In this document: positions 7,537-15,269 of the stretch, one piece after another
How the letters are laid out: each line of letters starts with the position of its first letter
Position numbering within the stretch: position 1 is the stretch's first letter
Assembly: GCF_023169945.1 (NCBI RefSeq)
Contig: NZ_AP025591.1
Span: 6,308,501-6,372,500 of the forward strand
From: Anaeromyxobacter oryzae
GTDB taxonomy: Bacteria > Myxococcota > Myxococcia > Myxococcales > Anaeromyxobacteraceae
Direction: 5' to 3'
Length of the DNA stretch: 64,000 nucleotides
The notes under the pieces: model-generated
What the model was told of the DNA's origin: nothing
Databases searched by the model: none
The model's input: the letters and a program-made list of their open reading frames with translations, nothing else
Program-made: the position numbers and the translations under genes

Positions 7537-8220
7537 TCAGCGGCGCTTCTTCGGCTTCTGCTTCGGCTCGGGCGGCGGCGGCTGCCCGGCGGCGCGCAGC
7601 GCCAGCGCGGCCGGCGCGTACGCCTTCCCGCTCGAGTCGTGCAGCTCGCGCGTGACGGCGCCGTCGACCCGGAGCGTGTAGCGCGCGCCGGGCGTGAGCG
7701 GCGCAGCCGGCGAGAGCGTGAGCCGCGTCGTCGCCCCGACCTCCTGGGACCCCGACGCCGAGACCAGCGCGTCGGCCCCGTCGAGCAGCACGAGGCGCGC
7801 GTCGGTGGTCGGTACGGCGAGCTCGACGCGGAACGAGACCGATGGATCCACGACGGTCTCGCCGGTGCGGGCGAGGGCCGTCGCGGCTCCGCCCGGCTCG
7901 ACCGCCGCGACCTGGCGGAGGACGGCGGTCACGGGGGAGGGCGGTGGCGGGGGAGGAGGCTCCGGCCTCGGCGGGGCAGTCTCCGGCGGGGCGGCCTCCG
8001 GCGTACCGGAGGGCGTTCCGGACGGCGCGGGCGCGCCCGGCGGAGGCGCCGCGAGGGCGCCGGGCTGCGGGGTGGCCTGCGCGAGCGGCTGCTCGGCGGC
8101 GGGCGGCGTCGCGGTCTCCGGCGTCACGGCGGCCGCGGGCGCGGAGGCCGGCCCCGGCGAGCAGGCGGCGAGGAGGCCGGAGGCGAGGAGCGCGCACGCA
8201 GCGCGCGGCGGCTTCGGCAT
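7537..8220 (-). CDS. Lipoprotein with Pro/Ala linker and Ig-like domain
   Basis: 227 residues. A lipobox LAAC with Cys20 predicts lipidation after export. Residues about 21-90 are a Pro/Ala/Glu linker. The C-terminal half has the beta-strand pattern of bacterial Ig-like (Big_5) domains, ending a strand with LTPGARYTLRVDGAV. The final residues are Lys/Arg-rich. Such proteins are usually surface or periplasmic adhesion-like lipoproteins. I do not recognise a specific function. It converges on the Nudix gene with a 54-bp gap. Confidence 0.7.
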   Translation of the reverse strand: MPKPPRAACALLASGLLAACSPGPASAPAAAVTPETATPPAAEQPLAQATPQPGALAAPPPGAPAPSGTPSGTPEAAPPETAPPRPEPPPPPPPSPVTAVLRQVAAVEPGGAATALARTGETVVDPSVSFRVELAVPTTDARLVLLDGADALVSASGSQEVGATTRLTLSPAAPLTPGARYTLRVDGAVTRELHDSSGKAYAPAALALRAAGQPPPPEPKQKPKKRR

Positions 8221-8384
8221 GGAGCCGAGCCTAGCACGAACGGGTCAGCGAGCGCCGCCCGGGCGCGGCGCGGCCCCTCCGGTCCTGCGCCGGCTCCCGG
8301 CGCGGTCCATGATGACCTACGCTGTCTCGCCGGCTCGACCGCCGCTCGGCGGCCGACCGGGGGTTCGAAGGGGGGCGAACGGCG

Positions 8385-9536
8385 ATGGACGGCATCCCCG
8401 CAGCGGCGACCGATGCGCGTACCGAGGTGGACCGGCTCTTCGCGGACCACGACCACCTGAGGCGCCGGCTCCGGGCGGACGTTCGCGGTGTCGCGACCCA
8501 GCTCCACGCCGAGCGGTATCCGCTCGTCGCGCTCGAGTACATCGTCGCGTACCTCGAGCACATCAAGGCGGAGCACATCGACAATCCGCAGGCCGCCGTG
8601 TACGTCGAGTCGGAGCTCGGCGCGCCTCGACGGCAGGCGGAGTACGTCGGCTGGCTCGTGGCGGCCGGCCTCGAGGTGCGCGGGAAGAGCTGCCTCGACG
8701 TCGGCTGCGGCAACGGCGGGCTCGCGCTCGCGTGCGTCGCCGCGGGCGCCCGCCGGGTGGTCGGGGTCGACGTCGCCGACCACCGAATCGTCGCCGGCCG
8801 AGAGATGTGCCGCGACAAGCCCATCGAGCTCAGGAACGCGAACATCCTCGAGGAGGACCTCGGCGAGACGTTCGACGTGATCCTCTGCACGGACGTCCTC
8901 GAGCACGTGCCGCAGCCGGACCGGCTGCTCCGCCGCATCGGCGATCACCTCGAGCCGTCCGAGCGCAGCTTCGCGTGCGTGTCGCTCTACAACAAGTTCT
9001 ACCCGCGGAGTGTCCTCAGCGAGCCGCACTACGACGTGCCCGGCCTGATCCTGCTTCCGTACGAGGTGGCCTCGGCGCTCTGGGCCGAGGTCCGCGCCGC
9101 GTACCGCAGCAAGGTCGAGTACGAGGTCTTTCACTGGCACTCGTACTCCGAGTACGAGGCGATGGCGCGCGCAGCCGGCCTGAGGATGCGCCCGTACCAT
9201 GGCGAGGACGCGGTGAACGCCGCCGTCCCGGAGATGAGCCGGTACGCGGAAGCGCTCTCGAGGCTCGAATCGGACGTCGAGGCGAAGCTCCGAGCGTCGC
9301 CGCTACCGGCGGCGCGGGCGGAGCAGCTTCGCGGCACGGTCGCGGCATACCTCGAGGACGCGCGACGCGATCACGCAGCGTGCCTCCGCGCGCCCACGAC
9401 GGAGCGGTACGCTGCGCTGTTCGCAAAGTACTACGCCCAGCCGCTCCTCATGATCATGCAGCGGCCGCGCCCGCAGTGGTGGCGGCGGTGGCTTTCCCGG
9501 GGGGGTGTGCGCGCGGCGCGCCGCGCGACGCGATAG
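8385..9536 (+). CDS. Class I SAM-dependent methyltransferase, unknown substrate
   Basis: 383 residues. Motif I CLDVGCGNGG is at 103-112, followed by an acidic end to beta-2 (VVGVDVADH) and a motif IV-like FDVILCTDVLEHVP. This is the UbiE/Methyltransf_11-type Rossmann fold. About 100 residues precede the domain and are predicted helical. The C-terminal 120 residues are helical and rich in Arg. The gene stands alone, between convergent or divergent neighbours, so context gives no hint of substrate. Confidence 0.8.
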   Translation: MDGIPAAATDARTEVDRLFADHDHLRRRLRADVRGVATQLHAERYPLVALEYIVAYLEHIKAEHIDNPQAAVYVESELGAPRRQAEYVGWLVAAGLEVRGKSCLDVGCGNGGLALACVAAGARRVVGVDVADHRIVAGREMCRDKPIELRNANILEEDLGETFDVILCTDVLEHVPQPDRLLRRIGDHLEPSERSFACVSLYNKFYPRSVLSEPHYDVPGLILLPYEVASALWAEVRAAYRSKVEYEVFHWHSYSEYEAMARAAGLRMRPYHGEDAVNAAVPEMSRYAEALSRLESDVEAKLRASPLPAARAEQLRGTVAAYLEDARRDHAACLRAPTTERYAALFAKYYAQPLLMIMQRPRPQWWRRWLSRGGVRAARRATR

Positions 9537-9624
9537 GGGAGCGCCGGCCTCCCGCGACCTGGGTGGACGCGTCACGTCGGCGCTCCGCGTTCGACCGGGC
9601 TGCTCGACGGCGATCCGCCGCGGC

Positions 9625-9867
9625 TCAGGCGGGGGGCTGGAACGGCCGTCCGCCGACGACGAGCTCGTCGATCTCGAGCCGGTGAATCCGCGCAGTCCGG
9701 ATCGCCAGCGAGCGGATCGCGAGCGCGCCGACCGCCATCGCGCCGATCGCGACGGCGCCGAGGCTCGTCGCGGCGAGGCTCGTCGCGGCGAGGGCGGTGC
9801 CGAGCCGCGCGAGCGCGACCTGGCGGCGCGGCCGCTCGAGCGGCGGGATCTTCGAGAGCAGGGCCAT
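9625..9867 (-). CDS. Small pentapeptide-like repeat protein
   Basis: 80 residues starting at the ATG at 9867, with AAAGGA about eight bases upstream. The central part repeats a five-residue rhythm of Ala/Leu/Ile-Gly/Arg (SLGAVAIGAMAVGALAIRSL then RIHRLEIDELVV), which should form a short right-handed beta-helix or a membrane-lying strand. Similar mini-proteins of unknown function occur in many proteobacteria and actinobacteria. A longer in-frame extension exists upstream but lacks a start signal and has shadow-like composition. It lies downstream of a lipoprotein gene on the same strand, 152 bp away. Confidence 0.6.
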   Translation of the reverse strand: MALLSKIPPLERPRRQVALARLGTALAATSLAATSLGAVAIGAMAVGALAIRSLAIRTARIHRLEIDELVVGGRPFQPPA

Positions 9868-10019
9868 GGCGGAATCCTTTCGCGTGGACCGCCTCCCGGC
9901 GCCCGACCGCACCGGGGCGACGCGTGGAAGGTGCGGTCCGCGCCGGGCTCGCGCACGCCGGTCCAGGTGCCGGCAGGCGGCGGCCCGGGGTGCTGGCGGG
10001 CCGCCGCCGCGGCCCGGGC

Positions 10020-11213
10020 TCAGTCCCTCCCCGGGACGAAGTCGATCCGGCCGAAGAGGCCGTCGGCCTCGCCGTTCGGCCCGGCGGCGAAGAAGAGCAC
10101 GTTCGTCGGGCCCGCAGCCGCGCCGTTCCCGAAGCCGAGCCCCCACAGGCCGTCGATGGTGATGCGGCCACCCTTGCCGGTGAGATAGGCGCCGCCGTCC
10201 CCGTCGTCGCCCGGCGCGCGGTAGCCGACGATGTGTCCGTCGCCGAAGTTGCCGACCAGGAGCTTGCCATCGAACCGACCGAAGCCTTCCGCTGGGGCCA
10301 TCGCCAGGCCCCACGGCGAATCGAGCTTCCCGCCCGACGCGACCCGCCGCAGCAGCACGCCGTCCGTGGAGAAGGCGTCCACGAACCCGTGGTGCTTTCC
10401 GGCGACGTCGTCGTGCTTCTGCGCGTCCTGCAAGGCGTAGGTGACGTAGATCGTCCCGTCGATGGCCCGGATCCCGAAGGGCGCGTAGCCGGCCGGGAGG
10501 TTCGGGTCATGGAAGCCGCCGGAGGTGGACACGGGGGCGAACGTGTCGTCGAAGACCGCGACCCGCCCGCCGCGGAAGTCCGTGGCGAAGAGCCGGTCGC
10601 CGCTGGAGGTCGAGGCGATCGTCACCCCCTTGAACACGGCGCCGCCCAGGGGATCCGAGGAGGACTCGTCCACCTTCACGATGGTGGTCGTGGACCGCGT
10701 GGCGGGCGGGGTCGGCGGAGGTACGTTCGGGTTCCAGCCGCTGATCGTCCCATCCTCGCTCGCGAAGATGAAGAACGCCGGCTCCTGGGCCCCGCCGCCC
10801 GACACGACGAACCCCGTGCCGGTGTTGTCGACGACGCCGGTGGGGGCGGCCGCGCCTCCGCCCGCGCCGGTGACGCTCACGACCAGCGGCGGGGTGCCGA
10901 ACTGGGCCACGCCCTCGCCGTCGTAGAGCGTCGAGACGCCCGCCCCGTTGTCCGAGACCCACCACGGGCTCGTCCCGCGGTGAATGATGCCCCAGGCGTT
11001 CACGAGGTTCTGATCGACGTGCTCGGCGGGGATCGCGCCGTCCGAGACCAGGTTTCGCTGCACGTAGAGGCCACCAGTGGAGTCTGCCGTCGCCGGCTGC
11101 TGCGCGGCCGCCTGCGCCGCGGCGCTGCTGCGGGACGATCCGGGGCCGCAGGCGGACATCGAGAGTGCGACGGCGGCGAGCGTGGCGGGGAACGACAGGG
11201 CGCGTGACGTCAT
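10020..11213 (-). CDS. TIGR03118-type secreted beta-propeller lipoprotein
   Basis: 397 residues. The ATG at 11213 is preceded by a near-perfect AAGGAGG, and the resulting N-terminus is a signal peptide with a lipoprotein-like cysteine at Cys22. The body begins VQRNLVSDGAIPAEHVDQNL and NAWGIIHRGTSPWWVSDNGAG, the hallmark of the TIGR03118 family. It continues with NHL-like repeats (GGRVAVFDD, KLDSPWGLAMAP, GDGHIVGY). Family members are secreted propellers of unknown function. The product probably sits on the outer membrane or periplasmic face. It ends with FGRIDFVPGRD, typical of the family's last blade. Confidence 0.85.
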   Translation of the reverse strand: MTSRALSFPATLAAVALSMSACGPGSSRSSAAAQAAAQQPATADSTGGLYVQRNLVSDGAIPAEHVDQNLVNAWGIIHRGTSPWWVSDNGAGVSTLYDGEGVAQFGTPPLVVSVTGAGGGAAAPTGVVDNTGTGFVVSGGGAQEPAFFIFASEDGTISGWNPNVPPPTPPATRSTTTIVKVDESSSDPLGGAVFKGVTIASTSSGDRLFATDFRGGRVAVFDDTFAPVSTSGGFHDPNLPAGYAPFGIRAIDGTIYVTYALQDAQKHDDVAGKHHGFVDAFSTDGVLLRRVASGGKLDSPWGLAMAPAEGFGRFDGKLLVGNFGDGHIVGYRAPGDDGDGGAYLTGKGGRITIDGLWGLGFGNGAAAGPTNVLFFAAGPNGEADGLFGRIDFVPGRD

Positions 11214-11561
11214 GCGTGCCTCCTTGGGCCCCGGAGCGCGGAGCCGGCTCGCAGGCGGGCGAGCGCGGTCGCGGGGCATTCACGAAGCTGATGCGCCGGC
11301 GCGCGCTCGGTATCGCGCGACGGGGGCGGATCGTGGGGGCCGCCCGAGGTGGCCACACGGCCACGACGGCCCGCTGCTCTCGGGGGCCCGCGCGTCGCTG
11401 CTACACCTCATCGCGATGATCGGGGACGGGACGCTCCTCGAGGGTTCGCGGCCCTGGCGGCCCACCGAAGCGCTCGCCCGGCATCTCGTCGATACCGGCA
11501 TCGGGTCCTGACCGGCGCGCTCGCCGGAATATGCCGACGCGACGCGCGAGGGCACCGCGGG
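11214..11561. other. 348-bp intergenic stretch without a supported gene
   Basis: Short open frames exist here on both strands, but none has a convincing ribosome-binding site or a recognisable product. The stretch includes the leader of the TIGR03118-type gene, with its strong Shine-Dalgarno at 11214-11226. No hairpin or repeat stood out. Confidence 0.5.
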
Positions 11562-12086
11562 CTAGGTGCTCGGCGATCGAAACCGGGCGGCGAGCTCCGC
11601 CGGGAGCGAGTCCCGGCGCTCCGACGACACGGGGAGCACCAGGACCCCCGGCAACCGCTTCGCCTCCGCGATGAAGCCGCCGCCGAGGAGCGCCACGGTC
11701 CCGAGGAAGGGCACGGCCGAGCCGAGCGCCCGTCGCGCGGCGGCGACGAACGCGGGCGAGAGGCATTCCATCTTCCCGATCTCGTCGACGACGAGGAGCC
11801 CGACGTGGGGTGACGGCTCGAGCTGCGAGAGCGCCGCCTCGAGCTCCGCGACGTGAACGGTGTAGCGGCCGACCCGCGGGCCGCCGGCAGCGCCCACGGT
11901 GGCGAGCCGCGCCACACGTCCGTCGAGCGTCACGATCCGGAACCCCGTCCTGCCGGTCCGGCCGCGGACCTCCTCCGTGTAGAAGCCCGCCATCGGGAGG
12001 CCCGGCAGTAGCGCGATCGTGCGCCGGATCGCGGTCGTCTTGCCCGACCCCGGTGGGCCGGTGAGGAGGACGCGAGGAGGTGACAC
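11562..12086 (-). CDS. THEP1-type nucleoside-triphosphatase
   Basis: A P-loop NTPase with Walker A GPPGSGKT near residue 10 and a Walker B-like VVDEIGKME, the pairing typical of the THEP1 family (broad NTP hydrolase, KAP-like fold; biological role uncertain). From the GTG at 12086 the protein has 174 residues, the usual family size. An ATG at 12188 would add 34 residues that are not typical of the family. Neither start has a good ribosome-binding site. It is divergently transcribed from a dual-specificity phosphatase gene. Confidence 0.8.
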   Translation of the reverse strand: MSPPRVLLTGPPGSGKTTAIRRTIALLPGLPMAGFYTEEVRGRTGRTGFRIVTLDGRVARLATVGAAGGPRVGRYTVHVAELEAALSQLEPSPHVGLLVVDEIGKMECLSPAFVAAARRALGSAVPFLGTVALLGGGFIAEAKRLPGVLVLPVSSERRDSLPAELAARFRSPST

Positions 12087-12191
12087 GGCCGCAAACTGGG
12101 CACCGTGGAAGCGAAAGGCGCGCCCGGAGAGGCCGCCTGCATCGAGCACGGACCGCGGCGGCCGGGACCGCACTCCGGTAGAGGACACGCC

Positions 12192-12755
12192 ATGACTGCA
12201 GAGCGCATGGCAGACCTACCGGTCGCGTTCGTCCCGCAGCAGGCCCTCGCGTTCGAGGGGCGACTCGGCTTCTGTCCGGCCCCCGGACGATGGCGGGCGG
12301 ACGTCACGCTCGAGCGCGGGCGGCTGCTCGACGACGATCTGGCCTCGCTGCGCGCATTCGGGACGACGACGCTGGTCGTCCTGCTCGAGGAGGAGGAGAT
12401 GGCGCGGATCGGTCTGGCAGGCCTCCTCGAGCAAGCGCGTCGTGCCGGGCTGGAGGCGCTGTGGTTCCCCATCCCGGACGGGGCGGCGCCCTCGGACCTG
12501 GAGGCCACGGCTCGGCTCGTGGAGCGGATCGTCGATCGCCTCGCCTCGGGCGGATCCGTCGTGGTGCACTGTCACGGCGGGATCGGGCGGAGCGGGACGA
12601 TCGCCGCGTGCTGCCTGGTCGCGTCCGGAGCGGAGCCGGGGACCGCGCTCGGCATCGTCCGCAACGCGCGCCCGCTGGCGGCCACCGCGCCGGGGCAGGA
12701 GGACTTCGTCCACGCGTTCGCGTCGGCGTGGGAGAGGAGGGGCGCAATCCGCTGA
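12192..12755 (+). CDS. Dual-specificity/tyrosine protein phosphatase
   Basis: 187 residues from the ATG at 12192. The catalytic P-loop is HCHGGIGRSGT, matching the H-C-x5-R-S/T signature of cysteine-based phosphatases. A general-acid candidate Asp lies in PIPDGAAPSD, as in CDKN3-like enzymes. It should hydrolyse phospho-tyrosine or phospho-serine/threonine on a protein, or possibly a small phosphometabolite. It is divergent from the THEP1-type NTPase, and an AT-rich promoter lies directly downstream. A second enzyme of the same class and the same predicted length (187 aa) occurs at 28069-28632. Confidence 0.8.
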   Translation: MTAERMADLPVAFVPQQALAFEGRLGFCPAPGRWRADVTLERGRLLDDDLASLRAFGTTTLVVLLEEEEMARIGLAGLLEQARRAGLEALWFPIPDGAAPSDLEATARLVERIVDRLASGGSVVVHCHGGIGRSGTIAACCLVASGAEPGTALGIVRNARPLAATAPGQEDFVHAFASAWERRGAIR

Positions 12756-12783
12756 CGGACGACGCTCCTGAGCATCCTCGCTT

Positions 12784-12827
12784 TTACCCGGGTGGAATTG
12801 ACAAGGACAATATCACCCGGGTAATAC
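12784..12827 (+). promoter_or_regulatory. Promoter flanked and overlapped by two ACCCGGGT palindromes
   Basis: TTGACA (12798-12803) and TAATAC (12822-12827) lie 18 bp apart in an AT-rich island. The perfect palindrome ACCCGGGT occurs at 12786-12793, upstream of the -35, and again at 12815-12822, overlapping the end of the spacer and the -10. The flanks extend the inverted repeat to TTACCCGGGTG (12784-12794) and CACCCGGGTAA (12814-12824). The two centres are 29 bp apart, nearly three helical turns. This looks like a tightly controlled promoter with two operators for one dimeric regulator, which I cannot name. It would drive the gene starting at 12875. Confidence 0.7.
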
Positions 12828-12874
12828 ACCGGGCCGTCACGCCCTGGCGTCCGGGGCCACACAGGAGCGAGCCC

Positions 12875-13924
12875 GTGCGGGAGAACCTCGAGGAGTCGGC
12901 GGAGGCGGGGACCCCGGTGGGCGGTGTCTCGTACGCCGAGGGGCCGGACGGTCTCCGGCTGCCGCTCATCGACATCGGCCATCCCGCGTTTCGTGTCGCG
13001 CTCGACGATGCCGCGCTGGAGCGCATGGGGGAGGCGTTCGTCGAGGAGCAGGTGCGCGCGAGAGGCTCGTGGCCGAGGCGCCTGTTCGACCGGTTCGTGC
13101 TCCCGCGCTTCCTCCGGCGCTCCCTCATCGGCCGCGGGCTGCTCGCCGCCCAGGGCGCGACACTCGACGGCCTCACCACGTACCTGTTGAAGCTCGGCCC
13201 GGATCACCTCGACGCCACCTGGGCGAACGAGCTGGATCGGCGCATCGCTGCGAGCTTCCCAGGGCTCTCCCTGAGGCTCCGGCTGCAGGACGTCGCCGAA
13301 CTGCTCGGTGCGGCGCTGGCGACGGGGCTCGCGAGGGCCCCGGACCGGCCCCTCTGGCTGGTGTCGCTGGCGGGCGGCGCGGGGATGGAGAGCCTGAACG
13401 CGCTGGCCCGGCTGCAGCGCATCGCCCCGGCCTCGATCGCGGCGCGGGGGGTCCGGGTGCTCATCCTGGACCCCGACCTCCGGATGACGGACTTCGGGCG
13501 TACGGCGCTGGCCGCGTGGAGCGCTCCGGGCGGTCCGCTGCACGGCGTCCGAGTGGAGCTCGAGCGCGCAGCCTACGACTGGCGCGATCCGGAGAGCCTC
13601 GACCGCATCCTGGCGACGATCCCCGGATCGGCGCTGGTCGCCATCGCGTCGGAGGGCGGGCTGTTTGACTACGCCGACGATGCGGCCGTCGCGACGCACC
13701 TCCGGTCGATCCGGGCCCGCTGCCCACCGGAGACCGCGGTCTGCGGCACGCTGAACTCGCCCGGCCGCGCCGGCGCGCTCCTGAACCACGGAAGCCGGGC
13801 GGCCGTTCGTCCTCGCTGCCTGGAGGAGATTCGGGGGCTGGCGGCGACCGCGGGGTGGGTCGTGGTCGAAGCCCGCGAGCGCCCCCTGAACACGGCGTTC
13901 CGTCTCGAGCGCGCCGGCGGGTGA
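12875..13924 (+). CDS. Protein of unknown function, Rossmann-like
   Basis: 349 residues from a GTG at 12875 with ACAGGAG seven bases upstream. No family is recognised with confidence. Residues about 180-300 show an alternating beta/alpha pattern with a glycine-rich turn (LVSLAGGAGMESLNAL), an acidic strand end (VRVLILDPDLR) and later strands (ALVAIASEGGLFDYA), which resembles a SAM-binding or other Rossmann fold. The first 130 residues include an Arg-rich helical segment (WPRRLFDRFVLPRFLRRSL). There is no signal peptide or membrane segment. It is the only gene downstream of the twin-palindrome promoter before the DGC-protein gene, whose own promoter follows. Confidence 0.65.
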   Translation: MRENLEESAEAGTPVGGVSYAEGPDGLRLPLIDIGHPAFRVALDDAALERMGEAFVEEQVRARGSWPRRLFDRFVLPRFLRRSLIGRGLLAAQGATLDGLTTYLLKLGPDHLDATWANELDRRIAASFPGLSLRLRLQDVAELLGAALATGLARAPDRPLWLVSLAGGAGMESLNALARLQRIAPASIAARGVRVLILDPDLRMTDFGRTALAAWSAPGGPLHGVRVELERAAYDWRDPESLDRILATIPGSALVAIASEGGLFDYADDAAVATHLRSIRARCPPETAVCGTLNSPGRAGALLNHGSRAAVRPRCLEEIRGLAATAGWVVVEARERPLNTAFRLERAGG

Positions 13925-13985
13925 ACGTCCTGCAGCCCATCACGACGGGTTCGCGGGCGGGTGCCGTTACCGAGCACGAGTCACC

Positions 13986-14017
13986 CGTATCGTTCCAGGT
14001 CCTCGATTCGTCTACGG
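13986..14017 (+). promoter_or_regulatory. ECF-like promoter element, copy A
   Basis: A 32-bp element that reappears at 14731-14762 with only four transitions. It begins CGTATCG (13986-13992) and contains CGTCTA (14009-14014) after a 16-bp spacer, the geometry of an extracytoplasmic-function sigma promoter. It lies 52 bp upstream of the DGC-protein ATG. Confidence 0.6.
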
Positions 14018-14065
14018 AGGAGGCGAACCGATCCGCCCCGAGATCGCTCGGGGCAGGAGGACCAC

Positions 14066-14548
14066 ATGAAAGGGCACACTCCAGACTTCTCGCTGGACGT
14101 GGAAGGAGTGACGGGCTTCTGTCCGGTCGGGGAGGCGTACGCGACCCAGCAACTCGCGGCAAGAAAGCTCCCTGTTCTTTCCTGCGAGGGACCATGCGTC
14201 CGCGGGGAAATCGCGAGACTCGCGGCCAACCTGATCGCGAAGGAGGTCCCGTATCTCGCGCGCGCATGCCATGGAGAGGCATTCTTCGTCCCGCACTCGG
14301 CGATGGCGACCTGGGTCAAGAGTGCCGACAAGACGATCATGATCGATGGCTGCTTCCTCAAGTGCCACGGGCGCGCCCTGAAGAACCTGATCGGGGAAGA
14401 GAAGCTCGTCGAGATCGATGCGCTGCCCTTGCACAAGAAGTACAGCGACCTGTTCTCGATGGACGATGTGCCCGAACAGGAGCTCAAGGCCGTGGCGCGA
14501 CAAGTGGCCGACAAGATCATCGCCACGTTGCAGCAATCGGTGAAGTGA
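14066..14548 (+). CDS. DGC-domain putative zinc-binding protein
   Basis: 160 residues from an ATG with AGGAGG nearby. The eponymous Asp-Gly-Cys motif is at 94-96 (MIDGCFLKCHG), and further conserved cysteines are Cys19 (GFCPVGEA), Cys40/Cys44 (SCEGPC), Cys68 and Cys100. This matches the small DGC family thought to bind zinc. Members commonly sit next to metal or arsenic resistance and methyltransfer genes; the function is not established. Here the gene has its own ECF-like promoter, shared in sequence with the next small gene. An arsR-like operon lies nearby. Confidence 0.82.
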   Translation: MKGHTPDFSLDVEGVTGFCPVGEAYATQQLAARKLPVLSCEGPCVRGEIARLAANLIAKEVPYLARACHGEAFFVPHSAMATWVKSADKTIMIDGCFLKCHGRALKNLIGEEKLVEIDALPLHKKYSDLFSMDDVPEQELKAVARQVADKIIATLQQSVK

Positions 14549-14730
14549 TCGGCGCCGGGGAGCAGCTCGACAGCGGATCGAGAAGCAGGGGCACGGCCCA
14601 CGGCCGATGCCGCTCACCGCCGAGGCAGAACGCGACCGCGTGCGAGGTGGCGCGGGTCGGCGATCGTTCGCCGGCGCACCCGAGGTCGGTCTCTACACGT
14701 CGCTCGCCCGCACGGAGCGAACTCCCAAGC

Positions 14731-14762
14731 CGTATCGTTTCAGATCCCCGGTTCGTCTACGG
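14731..14762 (+). promoter_or_regulatory. ECF-like promoter element, copy B
   Basis: Second copy of the 32-bp element: CGTATCG at 14731-14737, CGTCTA at 14754-14759, same 16-bp spacer, 28 of 32 positions identical to copy A. It is 43 bp upstream of the small membrane protein start. Conservation of both boxes and spacing between two unrelated genes argues for a shared regulator. Confidence 0.6.
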
Positions 14763-14801
14763 GAGACGAATGGAAACGCAGCCATAGAGGAGGTAACTGA
14801 A

Positions 14802-15026
14802 ATGCCATGGTTCGGATTGTGGGGAACGACCGGCAGCGCTTTCTGGTGGGTCCTGCCGCTGATCGGGCTGGTCTTCATGAGCGTCATGTTCTTCGTGTGC
14901 TTCCGAAGCTTCGGCTTGGGGTGCATGGGTGGGCGCCAGCGCACTTCCAGCGAGATCTCGGACCTACGGCACCAGGTCGAGAGCTTGAAGGAGGACGTTC
15001 GGAAGCTGGTGCCGCAGCCGAAATGA
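14802..15026 (+). CDS. Small single-pass membrane protein with C-terminal coiled coil
   Basis: 74 residues from the ATG at 14802, preceded by AGAGGAGG. Residues about 14-34 form one hydrophobic helix. A short Cys/Gly stretch follows (FVCFRSFGLGCMGG, Cys33 and Cys41), then a charged heptad-like helix at 50-70 (SSEISDLRHQVESLKEDVRK). This resembles small regulatory membrane proteins such as phage-shock C-like or DUF2933-like peptides, but I cannot assign a family. It shares its promoter element with the DGC protein, so both are probably made under the same stress. Confidence 0.75.
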   Translation: MPWFGLWGTTGSAFWWVLPLIGLVFMSVMFFVCFRSFGLGCMGGRQRTSSEISDLRHQVESLKEDVRKLVPQPK

Positions 15027-15049
15027 GGCCCTCGCACGCGACTGACGCC

Positions 15050-15240
15050 GGCCCGTGCGTACTGGAGTGAGGCGTTTGGGCAGGCGTCGAACGCACCGTC
15101 CGAACCGGAGGGAAGGCGAACGTCCTGGGGCCCGGTACGGACGGAGGACGCGAGGCCCATGCGCGCTGCATTCTCGCGGATGGTGTCCACGCCGGACTGC
15201 GCGCGGTCGAGGACGTGGACTGCGAACCCGCTCGCATGTC
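15050..15240 (-). pseudogene. Decayed SAM-methyltransferase fragment
   Basis: On the minus strand one frame reads SGFAVHVLDRAQSGVDTIRE, then NAARMGL, TGPQDVRLPS and DGAFDA. This is the order of motifs II-IV of a class I methyltransferase. The glycine-rich motif I upstream is scrambled, no start codon or ribosome-binding site is present, and similarity ends after about 65 residues. It lies directly downstream of ccdA on the same strand, so it may be a former last gene of the arsR-ccdA operon. Boundaries are approximate. Confidence 0.5.
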
Positions 15241-15269
15241 CTCGTCCTCGGCGGCTCGCGGCCCGCCCT

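Noticed and set aside
5033..8197. Very long open frame antisense to der, the TPR protein, the BamB-like gene and the Nudix gene
   Set aside because: It mirrors real genes on the other strand, is Arg/Ala/Pro-rich with no recognisable domain, and such frames are expected in very GC-rich DNA where stop codons are rare.
11280..11561. Possible small genes between the TIGR03118-type lipoprotein and the THEP1-type NTPase
   Set aside because: No ribosome-binding site, no conserved-looking segment, and Ser/Arg-rich composition typical of out-of-frame translation.
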